Shown here piece by piece: positions 1-8,452 of a stretch of 64,000 bases of DNA. The stretch spans positions 222,807 through 286,806 of the forward strand of contig DDAM01000062.1 in assembly GCA_002332905.1 (NCBI GenBank), in the 5' to 3' direction. The notes beneath the pieces are model-generated. The model did no database searches. It was not told the origin of the DNA and saw nothing but the letters and a program-made list of their open reading frames with translations. Source of the stretch: Firmicutes bacterium UBA2058. GTDB lineage: Bacteria; Bacillota; Clostridia; Tissierellales; Sedimentibacteraceae. Both the position numbers and the translations under genes were made by a program. Numbering within the stretch: position 1 is the first letter of the stretch; each line of letters begins with the position of its first letter.

Positions 1-138
1 ATCTCGTTGCGGAACAGAAACTTTTTTTATATTTGTTGCTCACCTTAAATTCACAAAAATAGTATGTCAAAGAAACAACATTCTACTAAGCTTTTCACTC
101 ACAAAAACTCTACTTATTGAAGCTACGATAAATTTCTA
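1..138. other. AT-rich intergenic end of window, no gene seen
   Basis: Lies downstream of the minus-strand histidine kinase gene. I see no reading frame, clear hairpin terminator or promoter in it. Whatever lies to the left is outside the window. Confidence 0.5.
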
Positions 139-1524
139 TTATTTACGAAGCTTAACGATGAATTCGCTTCCTTTATTTAATTCACTTTTTACTTCAATAG
201 TTCCTCCATGAGCAGTGACAATGGCATGAACAATTGAAAGTCCAATGCCGGAGCCTCCTGTTTCTCTCGCTCTTGACTGATCAGCCCTATACAGATGTTC
301 AAAGATATGTGGTAAGTCATCAGCTTTAATTCCTAACCCATCATCCTTTACTGTAAATTCTATATAATCACAAGCATCAACAGCTTTTACAAGAATATGA
401 CCGTCATAATTTGTATATTTCATTGCATTTGAAATTAAATTGACAATAACTTGGCTTATCCTATCCTTATCTGCATAGATTTCACAAGGTACAGTTTGTA
501 ATTCAAATATTATTTCTTTTTCATGAATATCTCGTTCAAAGGTCTTAGCAGTAATTGAAAGCAACTCACTAAAATCAAATCTTTCTTTATTTAAAAACAA
601 ATTGTTATTCTCAATTTCCACTAACTTATCTATATCAGATGTCATGCGAGACAGACGTAAAATTTCATCACGACAGCTTTCTAAACGCTCTGAAGTTGCT
701 TCAAAGATTCCATCAATCATTCCTTCTAGATTAGACTGCAAAGCTGCTAATGGGGTTCTAAATTCATGTGCGTAGTCCCTAGCCATTCTTTTTTTAATTT
801 TTTGTTGCATTTCTAAGGTATCTGCTAATGTATTAACACTATCTATCATCTGGTCAATCTCTTTTGTATTAGAGATAAATTCTATTCTTTCAGAATAATT
901 ATTCTTTTCTATGGCTTTTGTCCTATTGATTACAAAACTAATTGGTTTTGTAATCTTAGTTGCAAGAAAAGCCCCCATTGCAAATGCTACAATTAAAAAT
1001 ACTATTGCAACTATAATAAAAACTATATTAACCATATTTATAAACTGCTGGTCCTCCTCGTTAAAAAAGAATGGACCATAATTGCCAAGGACAATATTTC
1101 CAAAGTTTTGTCCATCCTTTTCTAAAGGAAATATCTTTTCTGTATATTGTCCTTGCCAGTTAGGATAACAATGTCGCATTGTTTCTTGCATCATTTTAAC
1201 TGTAGTATCGCAGCTAATACCATTATCGCACCCAGCACAGTATATTTGATTACCCTTTGAATCATTTAACCTAAGTATTACACCGTTATTGAGTGCTTCC
1301 TTCCCAAGCTTGTTTAAAAACAACTGGTCTGGAATCCCAGACCTTTTAAACTCACTCATGACTATATCAGCCAAATTTTGATTTAATTTCTCCTGCTTCT
1401 GACGAACATAGCTTTGAAAATGGTGCTCCAGCATATAGCTGGAAATCATAAGAAGAGATACTACTAGAAATAATGCTAATAAGCCGTAGGATATCATTAA
1501 CCTTGCCTTCAAGCTAAGTTTCAT
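139..1524 (-). CDS. Sensor histidine kinase of a two-component system
   Basis: 461-residue membrane kinase that should autophosphorylate on His and pass phosphate to the regulator encoded just upstream. Visible parts: TM1 (about 9-30), an extracytoplasmic loop (31-160), TM2 (about 163-186), a HAMP linker, a HisKA box with the phospho-acceptor His253 in AHEFRTPLAAL, and HATPase motifs (NLISNAMKYT, DDGLGIKADD, GGSGIGLSIV). The sensor loop has Cys96, Cys99 and Cys105 in a CAGCDNGISC cluster plus Cys119, which suggests metal or thiol-redox sensing (inference). It starts 13 bases after the regulator gene and is the last gene of a minus-strand operon with a cupredoxin/TauE protein and a DUF2318 protein, so the signal is probably copper or another thiophilic stress. 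The kinase assignment is secure; the ligand is not. Confidence 0.93.
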   Translation of the reverse strand: MKLSLKARLMISYGLLALFLVVSLLMISSYMLEHHFQSYVRQKQEKLNQNLADIVMSEFKRSGIPDQLFLNKLGKEALNNGVILRLNDSKGNQIYCAGCDNGISCDTTVKMMQETMRHCYPNWQGQYTEKIFPLEKDGQNFGNIVLGNYGPFFFNEEDQQFINMVNIVFIIVAIVFLIVAFAMGAFLATKITKPISFVINRTKAIEKNNYSERIEFISNTKEIDQMIDSVNTLADTLEMQQKIKKRMARDYAHEFRTPLAALQSNLEGMIDGIFEATSERLESCRDEILRLSRMTSDIDKLVEIENNNLFLNKERFDFSELLSITAKTFERDIHEKEIIFELQTVPCEIYADKDRISQVIVNLISNAMKYTNYDGHILVKAVDACDYIEFTVKDDGLGIKADDLPHIFEHLYRADQSRARETGGSGIGLSIVHAIVTAHGGTIEVKSELNKGSEFIVKLRK

Positions 1525-1537
1525 CTATAGACCTCCC

Positions 1538-2236
1538 CTAAACTCCAAATTTATATCCAATACCACGAACCGTTATAATATATTGTGGATTTGCACTGTC
1601 TGTTTCAATTTTACTTCGAAGATTTTTTATATGAGAGTCTATAGTTCTATCATAGCCATCATAATCTATACCAAATGAAATTTCAATCAATTCTTCTCTA
1701 GTAAATGTTTTATGCGGATATTTTGCCATAACAATAAGAAGCTTAAATTCATTTGGAGTCAAGCTAACTATTTCACCTTTCTTCTTAATTACATGAGAAT
1801 CAAAATTCACTTCCAAATCTCCATCATTTGATTTCATTATATTAAATAGAGGCGATATACCATCTCTACATCTTCTAAATAAGCTATTTACTCTAGCCAC
1901 TAGTTCACGTGGACTAAATGGTTTTGTGACGTAATCATCGGCTCCCAGATTAAGACCATTTATCTTATCATCCTCATGAACCTTAGCTGTTAGCATAATA
2001 ATTGGTATACGAGATTCTCTCCTAATAATCTGGCAGATTTCTTCCCCAGTAACATTAGGAAGCATTAAATCTAGCACTACCATGTCTGGCTGATGACTAT
2101 GAAACTTTTCTAATGCCATCTTGCCATCATAAGCTACAAGAGTCTGATAGCCGCTATTTTTCATATAAGCTTCTATTGCTTCAACTATTTTAGGTTCATC
2201 ATCAACAATTAGAATCTTATATCCCTTGTCCTCCAT
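1538..2236 (-). CDS. OmpR-family response regulator
   Basis: 232 residues: an N-terminal receiver domain and a C-terminal winged-helix DNA-binding domain. The acidic pocket is Asp12/Asp13, the phospho-acceptor is Asp56 in VVLDLMLP, and the conserved Lys105 sits in VTKPFSPREL. The trans_reg_C domain ends in the typical TVRGIGYKF. It is placed directly upstream of the histidine kinase gene and the two are surely a cognate pair. A ribosome site (AAAGGAGG) precedes the ATG. Likely targets include its own operon with the TauE/cupredoxin and DUF2318 genes, judged from position only. Confidence 0.95.
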   Translation of the reverse strand: MEDKGYKILIVDDEPKIVEAIEAYMKNSGYQTLVAYDGKMALEKFHSHQPDMVVLDLMLPNVTGEEICQIIRRESRIPIIMLTAKVHEDDKINGLNLGADDYVTKPFSPRELVARVNSLFRRCRDGISPLFNIMKSNDGDLEVNFDSHVIKKKGEIVSLTPNEFKLLIVMAKYPHKTFTREELIEISFGIDYDGYDRTIDSHIKNLRSKIETDSANPQYIITVRGIGYKFGV

Positions 2237-2331
2237 AGTACCTCCTTTTATTTTACCCGCAAAATATATTCGCAGACTTATCTACGCATATTATACCATA
2301 TTATACCATATTATCCCAAGTTAAACTAATT

Positions 2332-2844
2332 TTAAAAATCAGTCTTCCAGTTTTCAAATATGTTTTTAGACTTCTCTAAAAACTCTTTAGATATTGTAAT
2401 ATTTTCGCTATCTACTGTTTTATCCTCTGAGAAAATAGGCACTGGATTGCATCCACCTCTTGTAATTTCAACATCATCGCTATTAAATCTATTGCCACAA
2501 TTTTGACATATTAACATACTTCCCTGTTGCTCATAGTAACCTTTCCCTGAGCTATAACAAATCTGACAAGTGTTAAATGCTGTTCGTACTGTTCCATCAG
2601 AAGCCTTTATTGCTAAAACCTCTAATTTTGTTCCATCAATCTCAACTGGATAAAAAGTAGCAGTAGTTGAAATATCTTTAATAGGAATTATAAGATTATC
2701 ATTTACTGTAACAGCGCTTACATTTTTATCAGAATTAACATCGTTTCCTACTCTATTTTTATTTGCAAATATAACCCCTATAACCACTAATATAAATACT
2801 GGTAATACAATAGCTAAAATATTAATTTTTTTTGACTTTTTCAT
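2332..2844 (-). CDS. Membrane-anchored DUF2318-like cysteine protein
   Basis: 170 residues with an N-terminal membrane anchor (about 8-27) and an extracytoplasmic domain. Two CxxC pairs (Cys93/Cys96 in CQIC and Cys113/Cys116 in CQNC) plus Cys132 in RGGCNPVP match the pattern of the DUF2318 family, which is thought to bind metal or an Fe-S type centre outside the membrane. The gene lies between the TauE/cupredoxin gene (49 bases upstream in transcription) and the regulator gene (about 95 bases downstream), so it is part of the same minus-strand unit. A role in copper or redox handling at the cell surface is inferred from this context. Confidence 0.75.
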   Translation of the reverse strand: MKKSKKINILAIVLPVFILVVIGVIFANKNRVGNDVNSDKNVSAVTVNDNLIIPIKDISTTATFYPVEIDGTKLEVLAIKASDGTVRTAFNTCQICYSSGKGYYEQQGSMLICQNCGNRFNSDDVEITRGGCNPVPIFSEDKTVDSENITISKEFLEKSKNIFENWKTDF

Positions 2845-2893
2845 ATTATTTTCTCCTTTTATAATAATTTAAACCTAAAATTTTATTTATAGT

Positions 2894-4225
2894 TTAATCT
2901 TCTACGGTAATTGTACTTCTTATCATTCCCATCCAACAGCTGTAAGCAAAGGTGCCAGTTTCTGTTGGAGTAAATTCAATTAAATTATCCCCTAGCTGAA
3001 ATTTCTTCTCTATGCCATACTCTGGTATAAAAATTCTGTTATTACAGCCATTAATGGTGCCCTTTTCAGCAGTTATAGTCCATTTAACTGGTATGCCTGC
3101 TTTGACAGAAATTGCTTCATATCTTCCTGAACTTAATGATGTATTAATAACCTGTATTCCATCTTCAATAATAGCCTGATTTATTTTATTATCACTAGGT
3201 GATACTGAACTGGCAAAACCAGTTAAGCTAAGTCCACTATTAAACATAGAAAAGCCAAGTATAATAACTAGAACAGCACCAATTGACATTGCTTTTTTTG
3301 TAAACTTTTGACTTAGGATTGTACTAAGAGCACCTAACCCAAACATCAATGGTACTGTACCCATACTAAACACAAACATTGACAATGCACCTTTTATTGG
3401 ATCCCCTGTTGATAAAGCATACAGCTGCATAGCCTGTAGCGGGCCACATGGCATAAGACCATTTAATAAACCCACATATAGAGGAACATTATTGTCTTTT
3501 CTGTTATTTATTTTCTTTGAAAAAATCTTTGGCATTCTAGGATTTAGTTTTCTAAGCCACGGTGCCACATTTAGCATATTAAGACCCATAATTATCATAA
3601 ATAAGCTTGCAACAATCTGAACTATTCCTTTAGCATTGCCTGAAAAGCTTATTACAGAACCGAGTGCACCAACTAAAGCACCTACCACTGTATAAGAAAT
3701 CACACGTCCTAAATTATAAAGCACGCTTGGCTTTAAGGTTACTAATTCATTACTAACTGATTTTTCTGCGTTTTGTGGAATACATTGAGAAATATTGATT
3801 CCTCCGCACATAGCTATACAATGAACAGAGGTTAACAAACCTATTAAAAACAGCATTCCATAGCCCATACCAGCTTCAGCCTCTGGAAACATGTTAAATA
3901 AATTTAGGAGTCCTGAGTGCTTTGCTATGATATACAATGCAAATATAATAATTACTGTTCCTAGCATATTTGTATTTACAGAATTTCCCTTTGTCTTTTT
4001 GTAATCATTTATTATTTCGTATCCTAATCTTTCTATGATAGCAATAATCTTTTCCAAAGAAATAGAATCAGCATCATAAGTAATTTTAGCTATTTCATTT
4101 GCATAACTTACATTAACTTCTTTAATTCCATTAGTCTTTAGCAATGTATTTTCAATTTTGCTCTCACAATTAGTACAGGACATTCCTTCAATTTTAAGCT
4201 TATCTGTCCTAATATTCTGATTCAA
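2894..4225 (-). CDS. Fused HMA domain - TauE/SafE-type membrane protein - cupredoxin-like domain
   Basis: 443 residues with three parts. Residues 8-72 are a heavy-metal-associated domain with the metal motif GMSCTNC (Cys17, Cys20). Residues about 85-335 are a multi-pass membrane region resembling the UreH/DsbD/TauE group, with AMCGGIN and NGLMPCGPLQAM as recognisable membrane Cys motifs. Residues about 350-443 look like a cupredoxin fold with Cys in INGCNN and Cys430 in YSCWMGM. Such fusions are known in Clostridia and are linked to copper or other soft-metal handling; direction and substrate are not shown by sequence. It is the first gene of the operon that ends with the two-component system, which suggests self-regulated metal homeostasis. 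Confidence 0.8.
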   Translation of the reverse strand: MNQNIRTDKLKIEGMSCTNCESKIENTLLKTNGIKEVNVSYANEIAKITYDADSISLEKIIAIIERLGYEIINDYKKTKGNSVNTNMLGTVIIIFALYIIAKHSGLLNLFNMFPEAEAGMGYGMLFLIGLLTSVHCIAMCGGINISQCIPQNAEKSVSNELVTLKPSVLYNLGRVISYTVVGALVGALGSVISFSGNAKGIVQIVASLFMIIMGLNMLNVAPWLRKLNPRMPKIFSKKINNRKDNNVPLYVGLLNGLMPCGPLQAMQLYALSTGDPIKGALSMFVFSMGTVPLMFGLGALSTILSQKFTKKAMSIGAVLVIILGFSMFNSGLSLTGFASSVSPSDNKINQAIIEDGIQVINTSLSSGRYEAISVKAGIPVKWTITAEKGTINGCNNRIFIPEYGIEKKFQLGDNLIEFTPTETGTFAYSCWMGMIRSTITVED

Positions 4226-4368
4226 TTAACTTCCTCCTTACTCATACTTATATTTTTGATAAGATATCTAATTTTATCATCATATAAGTACTATATGGAG
4301 ATTGTATGGAGATTTGTTCATAGTAAAATAAATTTGGAGCACAATATTAAAATAATTACAGAAATACA

Positions 4369-4397
4369 TTGACTTTTCGACATTTTTTTTATATACT
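4369..4397 (+). promoter_or_regulatory. Sigma-A promoter of the mntP riboswitch transcript
   Basis: TTGACT at 4369-4374 and TATACT at 4392-4397 with a 17-base spacer. Transcription would start near 4404, just at the 5' edge of the riboswitch. Confidence 0.75.
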
Positions 4398-4403
4398 AAA
4401 TCT

Positions 4404-4523
4404 ATTCATAAGGGAGTAGTTAGCGTAATTACGTTGTTAGTCAACATACTGGTTAGAATAACCTGGCTCACATTAAATAACGAGACTTATGTATAGCTTT
4501 GCTGTACATTTGTCTAACTTTGT
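4404..4523 (+). ncRNA. yybP-ykoY family (Mn2+) riboswitch aptamer
   Basis: The leader of the mntP gene carries the family hallmarks: a 5' AAGGGAGTAGTTAGC block, a central AACCTGGCTC segment and a 3' ACGAGACTTATG block that closes the structure. yybP-ykoY RNAs bind Mn2+ and typically activate manganese exporters. The downstream gene is exactly such an exporter, which supports the call. A terminator hairpin follows immediately. Confidence 0.85.
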
Positions 4524-4560
4524 AATCAAGTACAGCATGCACTTGATTTTTTATTTTTTT
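4524..4560 (+). terminator. Riboswitch-controlled terminator before mntP
   Basis: AATCAAGT and ACTTGATT arms (4524-4548) followed by a long T-run. It lies between the Mn2+ aptamer and the ribosome site, so it is the likely expression platform. Confidence 0.8.
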
Positions 4561-4588
4561 GTGAATATTCAACATAGGAGGAAACTTT

Positions 4589-5152
4589 ATGGGACTTTTT
4601 GAGATACTTGCGATAGCAGTTGGATTATCAATGGATGCTTTTGCAGTATCAATTTGTAAGGGCTTATCTATGAAAAGGATGAGCTGGAAAAATGCATTAA
4701 TTGCGGGTTTATATTTCGGGGCATTTCAGGCTCTTATGCCATTAATAGGTTACATATTAGGCAGTCAATTTCAAAATCTAATTGCTAATATTGACCACTG
4801 GATAGCATTTTTGCTTTTACTGTTTATAGGTGGTAATATGATTAGAGAATCTAGAAACAAAAACGATTGTGAATGCGGAGATGACTCTTTTAACTTTAAA
4901 GCTATGCTTGTCTTAGCAGTAGCTACAAGTATTGATGCATTAGCCGTAGGAATAACATTTGCATTTTTAAAGGTAAATATACTAACTGCAATTACATTTA
5001 TAGGAATTATAACATTTGTATTTGGGATAATTGGGGTTAAAATAGGTAATGTTTTTGGAACAAAATTCAAATCTAAAGCAGAACTAGCAGGTGGAATTGT
5101 CCTTATACTTATAGGAACGAAAATTTTAATTGAACATTTGGGAATTTTTTAA
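4589..5152 (+). CDS. mntP: Manganese efflux pump MntP
   Basis: 187-residue inner-membrane protein with six predicted membrane segments in two repeats of the DUF204/MntP family. Each repeat has a conserved Asp motif: LSMDAFAVSICKG near residue 14 and TSIDALAVGITFAF near residue 115. It exports Mn2+ to prevent intoxication. The length matches the family. The start ATG has the ribosome site AGGAGG. Expression should rise with Mn2+ through the upstream yybP-ykoY riboswitch. It stands alone between terminators. Confidence 0.94.
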   Translation: MGLFEILAIAVGLSMDAFAVSICKGLSMKRMSWKNALIAGLYFGAFQALMPLIGYILGSQFQNLIANIDHWIAFLLLLFIGGNMIRESRNKNDCECGDDSFNFKAMLVLAVATSIDALAVGITFAFLKVNILTAITFIGIITFVFGIIGVKIGNVFGTKFKSKAELAGGIVLILIGTKILIEHLGIF

Positions 5153-5189
5153 ATAAGAATACAACTTTGCACAGACAGATCTGCCAAAA

Positions 5190-5245
5190 AATAACCGATA
5201 ATCAAAGATAAATAGAAAGAATTTTTCTTTGATTATCGGCTATTT
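5190..5245. terminator. Bidirectional terminator
   Basis: CCGATAATCAAAGA (from 5195) pairs with TCTTTGATTATCGG (5226-5239), with A-rich and T-rich flanks. It separates convergent mntP (+) and the hydrolase gene (-). Confidence 0.8.
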
Positions 5246-5290
5246 TGCTCTTCTTAGATTGTAAAAAAAGCAAGTTGAAACAATATTTTA

Positions 5291-6280
5291 TCATCTATGT
5301 AATTTTTTATATCTTATTTCATTGTTAACATATATTTTATCTAATATATTTTTATGTCTTAAATGCTCCACATGAGCAAGTGCTTCAGATACTGCAAACC
5401 ATACCTGTTGAGGTGCGAAATTATTAAAATCTCCATCACCATAGTCCCAAGTCATTTTTTGTGCAACTTCATATGCTGTTTTGCTTTCGCTGCCAATAAT
5501 GTTAATTACTTCATCCAACCTATTTTTATGATGAATTAATATTTCATCTATCCTTTTAATAGGATTTTCAATCATGTCTCTATGTGCTGAGTATAAAAGC
5601 TTTATATCCATGCCTTTTACTTTTTCAAGATTATCCATAAATATTTGAAGTGAATCCATTTCATAACTCCAAAATATAATATTTGGAGTAATTTTATTTA
5701 ATATGTGATCTCCACAAAATAGTATTTTATGATTCTCTTCATATAGCCCACATTGTCCTGGCGTGTGTCCTGATAATTCAACTACTTTAAATTTATACTC
5801 ACCTATTTCAAATACATGCCCTTCGCTTACAGGAATATAGTCAATTTTTTTATCCATTTTATAGGCTATGGCTGGATGATTTTTAAAGTCTAATCTTTTT
5901 TCTACTGGCGTTGAAGTTATCTCTAAATTCATATTTATAATATCCTTAAATTCCTCATCCACCAATGAATTCATAAGCTTTCCGTCAACATCACTACAAT
6001 ACACTCTATTTTTACCAGTCAATAAGCTGCATACTAATCCAGTGTGATCAGCATGTAAATGAGTTAGAAAAATATCTGTATAATCAAGATCAATATCTAG
6101 CTCATATAAAGCCTGCAACAAATCATCCTTGCATCTTTGATTATTAAATCCAGTATCTATCAAAAGATTTCTCTTGTCACCCTTTATTAAATAAGAATGT
6201 AAAAGCTTTAATGGGCTTTTTGGCAGTGTTACATCTATTTGATAAATATTTTTATATAATTCATTCATTACTATGCCCAT
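5291..6280 (-). CDS. Metallo-beta-lactamase-fold hydrolase
   Basis: 329 residues from the first possible start; an internal ATG at 6268 is also possible. The dinuclear metal motif HLHADH is at residues 74-79, followed by further family motifs in SGHTPGQ (His) and FCGDHIL (Asp/His). The C-terminal part (about 245-329) resembles the helical/winged-helix tail seen in LACTB2-like and other MBL hydrolases. The substrate (thioester, nucleic acid or other) cannot be told. It is a single gene with a GC-containing hairpin (6281-6323) right at its start. Confidence 0.85.
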   Translation of the reverse strand: MGIVMNELYKNIYQIDVTLPKSPLKLLHSYLIKGDKRNLLIDTGFNNQRCKDDLLQALYELDIDLDYTDIFLTHLHADHTGLVCSLLTGKNRVYCSDVDGKLMNSLVDEEFKDIINMNLEITSTPVEKRLDFKNHPAIAYKMDKKIDYIPVSEGHVFEIGEYKFKVVELSGHTPGQCGLYEENHKILFCGDHILNKITPNIIFWSYEMDSLQIFMDNLEKVKGMDIKLLYSAHRDMIENPIKRIDEILIHHKNRLDEVINIIGSESKTAYEVAQKMTWDYGDGDFNNFAPQQVWFAVSEALAHVEHLRHKNILDKIYVNNEIRYKKLHR

Positions 6281-6323
6281 GCACCGATTTTACACAAGAA
6301 AATTTGTGCATAAGCTCGGTGCC
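6281..6323 (-). repeat. Start-proximal hairpin of the hydrolase gene
   Basis: Outer arms GCACCGA/TCGGTGC with an inner GCACAA/TTGTGT pair, directly abutting the first possible start codon. It belongs to the broader pattern of hairpins in front of start codons in this window, though the arm sequence differs from the GTGAA family. Confidence 0.55.
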
Positions 6324-6462
6324 TAATTCCTTTCTATTTATAATTTTTTTCAACCTTCCTCCAAATTAAGAAACATTCCCTGTTACATTATATACTATTT
6401 TTCTTTTTTGACAATCTAATATTTATAAATCTGGAAATAAAATACATTGTTATAAAAATTAC

Positions 6463-6491
6463 TTGACAATACGTCTTAGATGATTTAATAT
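6463..6491 (+). promoter_or_regulatory. Sigma-A promoter of degV
   Basis: TTGACA at 6463-6468, 17-base spacer, TAATAT at 6486-6491. It lies about 45 bases before the start of the DegV gene. Confidence 0.7.
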
Positions 6492-6537
6492 AGTTTTTAT
6501 TACTACATAAAATAGTTATTGATATAAAGGAGAGCCT

Positions 6538-7398
6538 ATGCAAAAAGAAAAAATTGCTATAATTATAGATTCATGCACTGATGTGCCAAAGGAATACATA
6601 GACAAATATAACATGTATGTTTTACCACTAACGATAAATTATAAGGACAAAAGCTACTTAGATGGCGTTAATATAACTGCAGATGAGGTATACGAAAATT
6701 TAAAAACAGAGGTTCCTAAAACCTCATTACCATCTGGAGAAATAATAGAAAAGACATTTAAAAAAATTATAGAAGCTGGCTATGAAAAAATAATTGCAGT
6801 AACTGTTTCAAGCGGATTAAGTGGTACAAATAACATTGTAAATATAATGGCTAAAGAGTTTCCTAGCATTGAAACTTATGTTGTGGACTCTAAAAATATT
6901 AGTTTAGGTGCAGGCTTGACAGCAATAACTGCTGGTGAGCTTATAGAAAAAAACTACAGCTTTGAAGAAATAAAAGATAAATTAATACAGGTTGTAAAAA
7001 ACACTAAAATATTTTTCTGTGTTGAAACATTAGAGTATTTAAAAAAAGGTGGCAGAATTGGATTAGTAACTTGTGCTGTTGGCACACTTTTAGAGCTAAA
7101 GCCTATAATTTCATGTAATGAAGATGGAATATATTACACTGTAACTAAATGTATAGGAAGAAAAAATTCAATTAAAAAAACAATTGAAATGGCTGAAAAA
7201 TATGCAAAAAGCTTTAGCTGTTGTAAAATATCAATAGGTAACGGTCACGCATATGAGGAAGCAGCAAATATGGCTAAAAAAATGAAAGAAGAATTAAGAA
7301 ATATAAAATACTTGATTGAAAGTAGTATAAGTCCAGCGTTGGGTGTGCATACGGGGCCGGGACTTATTGGAATTGTAGTACAAGAATTGATAGATTAG
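6538..7398 (+). CDS. DegV family fatty-acid-binding protein
   Basis: 286 residues, the usual DegV length. Family motifs are IIDSCTDVP at the N-terminus, the TSLPSGE segment, VSSGLSGTNN, and DSKNISLGAG. DegV/FakB proteins bind a fatty acid and, in species with FakA, present it for phosphorylation to acyl-phosphate. No fakA lies nearby, so it may be a FakB-like or an orphan DegV. The start has the ribosome site AAAGGAG. It is probably monocistronic. Confidence 0.92.
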   Translation: MQKEKIAIIIDSCTDVPKEYIDKYNMYVLPLTINYKDKSYLDGVNITADEVYENLKTEVPKTSLPSGEIIEKTFKKIIEAGYEKIIAVTVSSGLSGTNNIVNIMAKEFPSIETYVVDSKNISLGAGLTAITAGELIEKNYSFEEIKDKLIQVVKNTKIFFCVETLEYLKKGGRIGLVTCAVGTLLELKPIISCNEDGIYYTVTKCIGRKNSIKKTIEMAEKYAKSFSCCKISIGNGHAYEEAANMAKKMKEELRNIKYLIESSISPALGVHTGPGLIGIVVQELID

Positions 7399-7533
7399 AA
7401 ATATATACAAGTTACAATTTAGCAGTTTTTAATCTTTAACACTGTAATATAATTAACTTGAATTAACGTTAGAATTATGATAAAATTATAAACAATATTA
7501 TTTTAATATTATTAACAATAAATATATATAAGT

Positions 7534-7635
7534 TTTCTAGGGTTCCGCAACTTGTAGCTGGCTGGTCCAAGAGAAAACGCGGAAGGATAAAAGCCTGGGA
7601 GATGTTTAATAATATCCATATGGCTTTTTTTATTT
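7534..7635 (+). ncRNA. ykkC-family riboswitch (guanidine-I-like) with terminator
   Basis: The blocks CTAGGGTTCCG (7537), GCTGGTCCAAGAG (about 7561) and GGATAAAAGCCTGGGAGA (about 7584) match the ykkC consensus. A weak hairpin ending in GGC plus a T-run (7622-7635) follows and may be the terminator. ykkC RNAs come in subtypes binding guanidine, ppGpp, PRPP or nucleoside diphosphates. The subtype here cannot be fixed by eye, so the ligand is left open. Confidence 0.72.
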
Positions 7636-7658
7636 TAATTTTTAAGGAGGTATAAATA

Positions 7659-8366
7659 ATGAAAAAATTTATTATTGAAGAGAAATTTAGGAGTCTTTTT
7701 CCAAATGCAAAAATTGGTGTTATTGTTTGTCATGGCATAGATAATACTATTAAAGATGAAGGCAAATATATGGATATGATTTCTACTTCAGAAAAAGAAG
7801 CTTTAAAGCATTTGAATAATGAAGAATTTAGCAGCAATGAAGTTATAAAAGTGTGGAGAGAGGCATTTCAGAAGTTTAAAACTAAGAAGGGTGCAAGGTC
7901 ATCAATTGAGGCTTTACTAAAACGAGTATCTAATGGAAACCATTTAGGAACCATCAATCCTTTAGTTGATATTTACAACTCTATTTCATTAAAATATGGA
8001 TTACCATGCGGAGGAGAGGATATCGATACATTTGCAGGAGATATTAGACTGACTACGGCTGTAGGAAATGAAAACTTTGTTACTTTAGGAACAGATGAAA
8101 ATGCACCACCATATGAAGGTGAAATAGTATATAAAGATGATGAAGGGGCAATTTGCAGATGCTGGAATTGGCGTGAATCAGTAAGAACAATGCTCACTGA
8201 AAATACAAAAAATGCTTTTTTATGCATTGAATTAGTAGATGAAAAAAGATTGAACGAGTTTGAAAATGCCTTAAATGATTTAGCCAAGCTAGTACAAGAA
8301 AACTTAGGCGGAACATGCAATATTTCAATTCTTGATATTAATAATAAAGAAATAACAATAATATAA
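7659..8366 (+). CDS. B3/B4 tRNA-binding-domain protein
   Basis: 235 residues matching the free-standing B3/4 domain found in the beta subunit of phenylalanyl-tRNA synthetase. In that enzyme the domain edits mischarged Tyr-tRNA. Typical segments are WREAFQKFKTKKGARSSIEALL, NPLVDIYNSISLKYGLPCGG and the C-terminal FLCIELVDE. Free-standing versions are thought to edit or bind small molecules or aminoacyl-tRNA, without firm proof. It is transcribed alone behind the ykkC-family riboswitch, so its expression should follow that ligand. The start has the AAGGAGG ribosome site. Confidence 0.85.
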   Translation: MKKFIIEEKFRSLFPNAKIGVIVCHGIDNTIKDEGKYMDMISTSEKEALKHLNNEEFSSNEVIKVWREAFQKFKTKKGARSSIEALLKRVSNGNHLGTINPLVDIYNSISLKYGLPCGGEDIDTFAGDIRLTTAVGNENFVTLGTDENAPPYEGEIVYKDDEGAICRCWNWRESVRTMLTENTKNAFLCIELVDEKRLNEFENALNDLAKLVQENLGGTCNISILDINNKEITII

Positions 8367-8399
8367 TTTAAATAAATTCAATAATTCTAGTTAAAATAG

Positions 8400-8436
8400 T
8401 AAAGTGGATATCCATCGGACATCCACTTTATTATTA
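8400..8436. terminator. Bidirectional terminator
   Basis: AAGTGGAT and ATCCACTT arms (8402-8429) with short T/A flanks, between the convergent B3/4 gene (+) and uvrA (-). Confidence 0.75.
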
Positions 8437-8452
8437 ACTCACTCTTTTAAAT

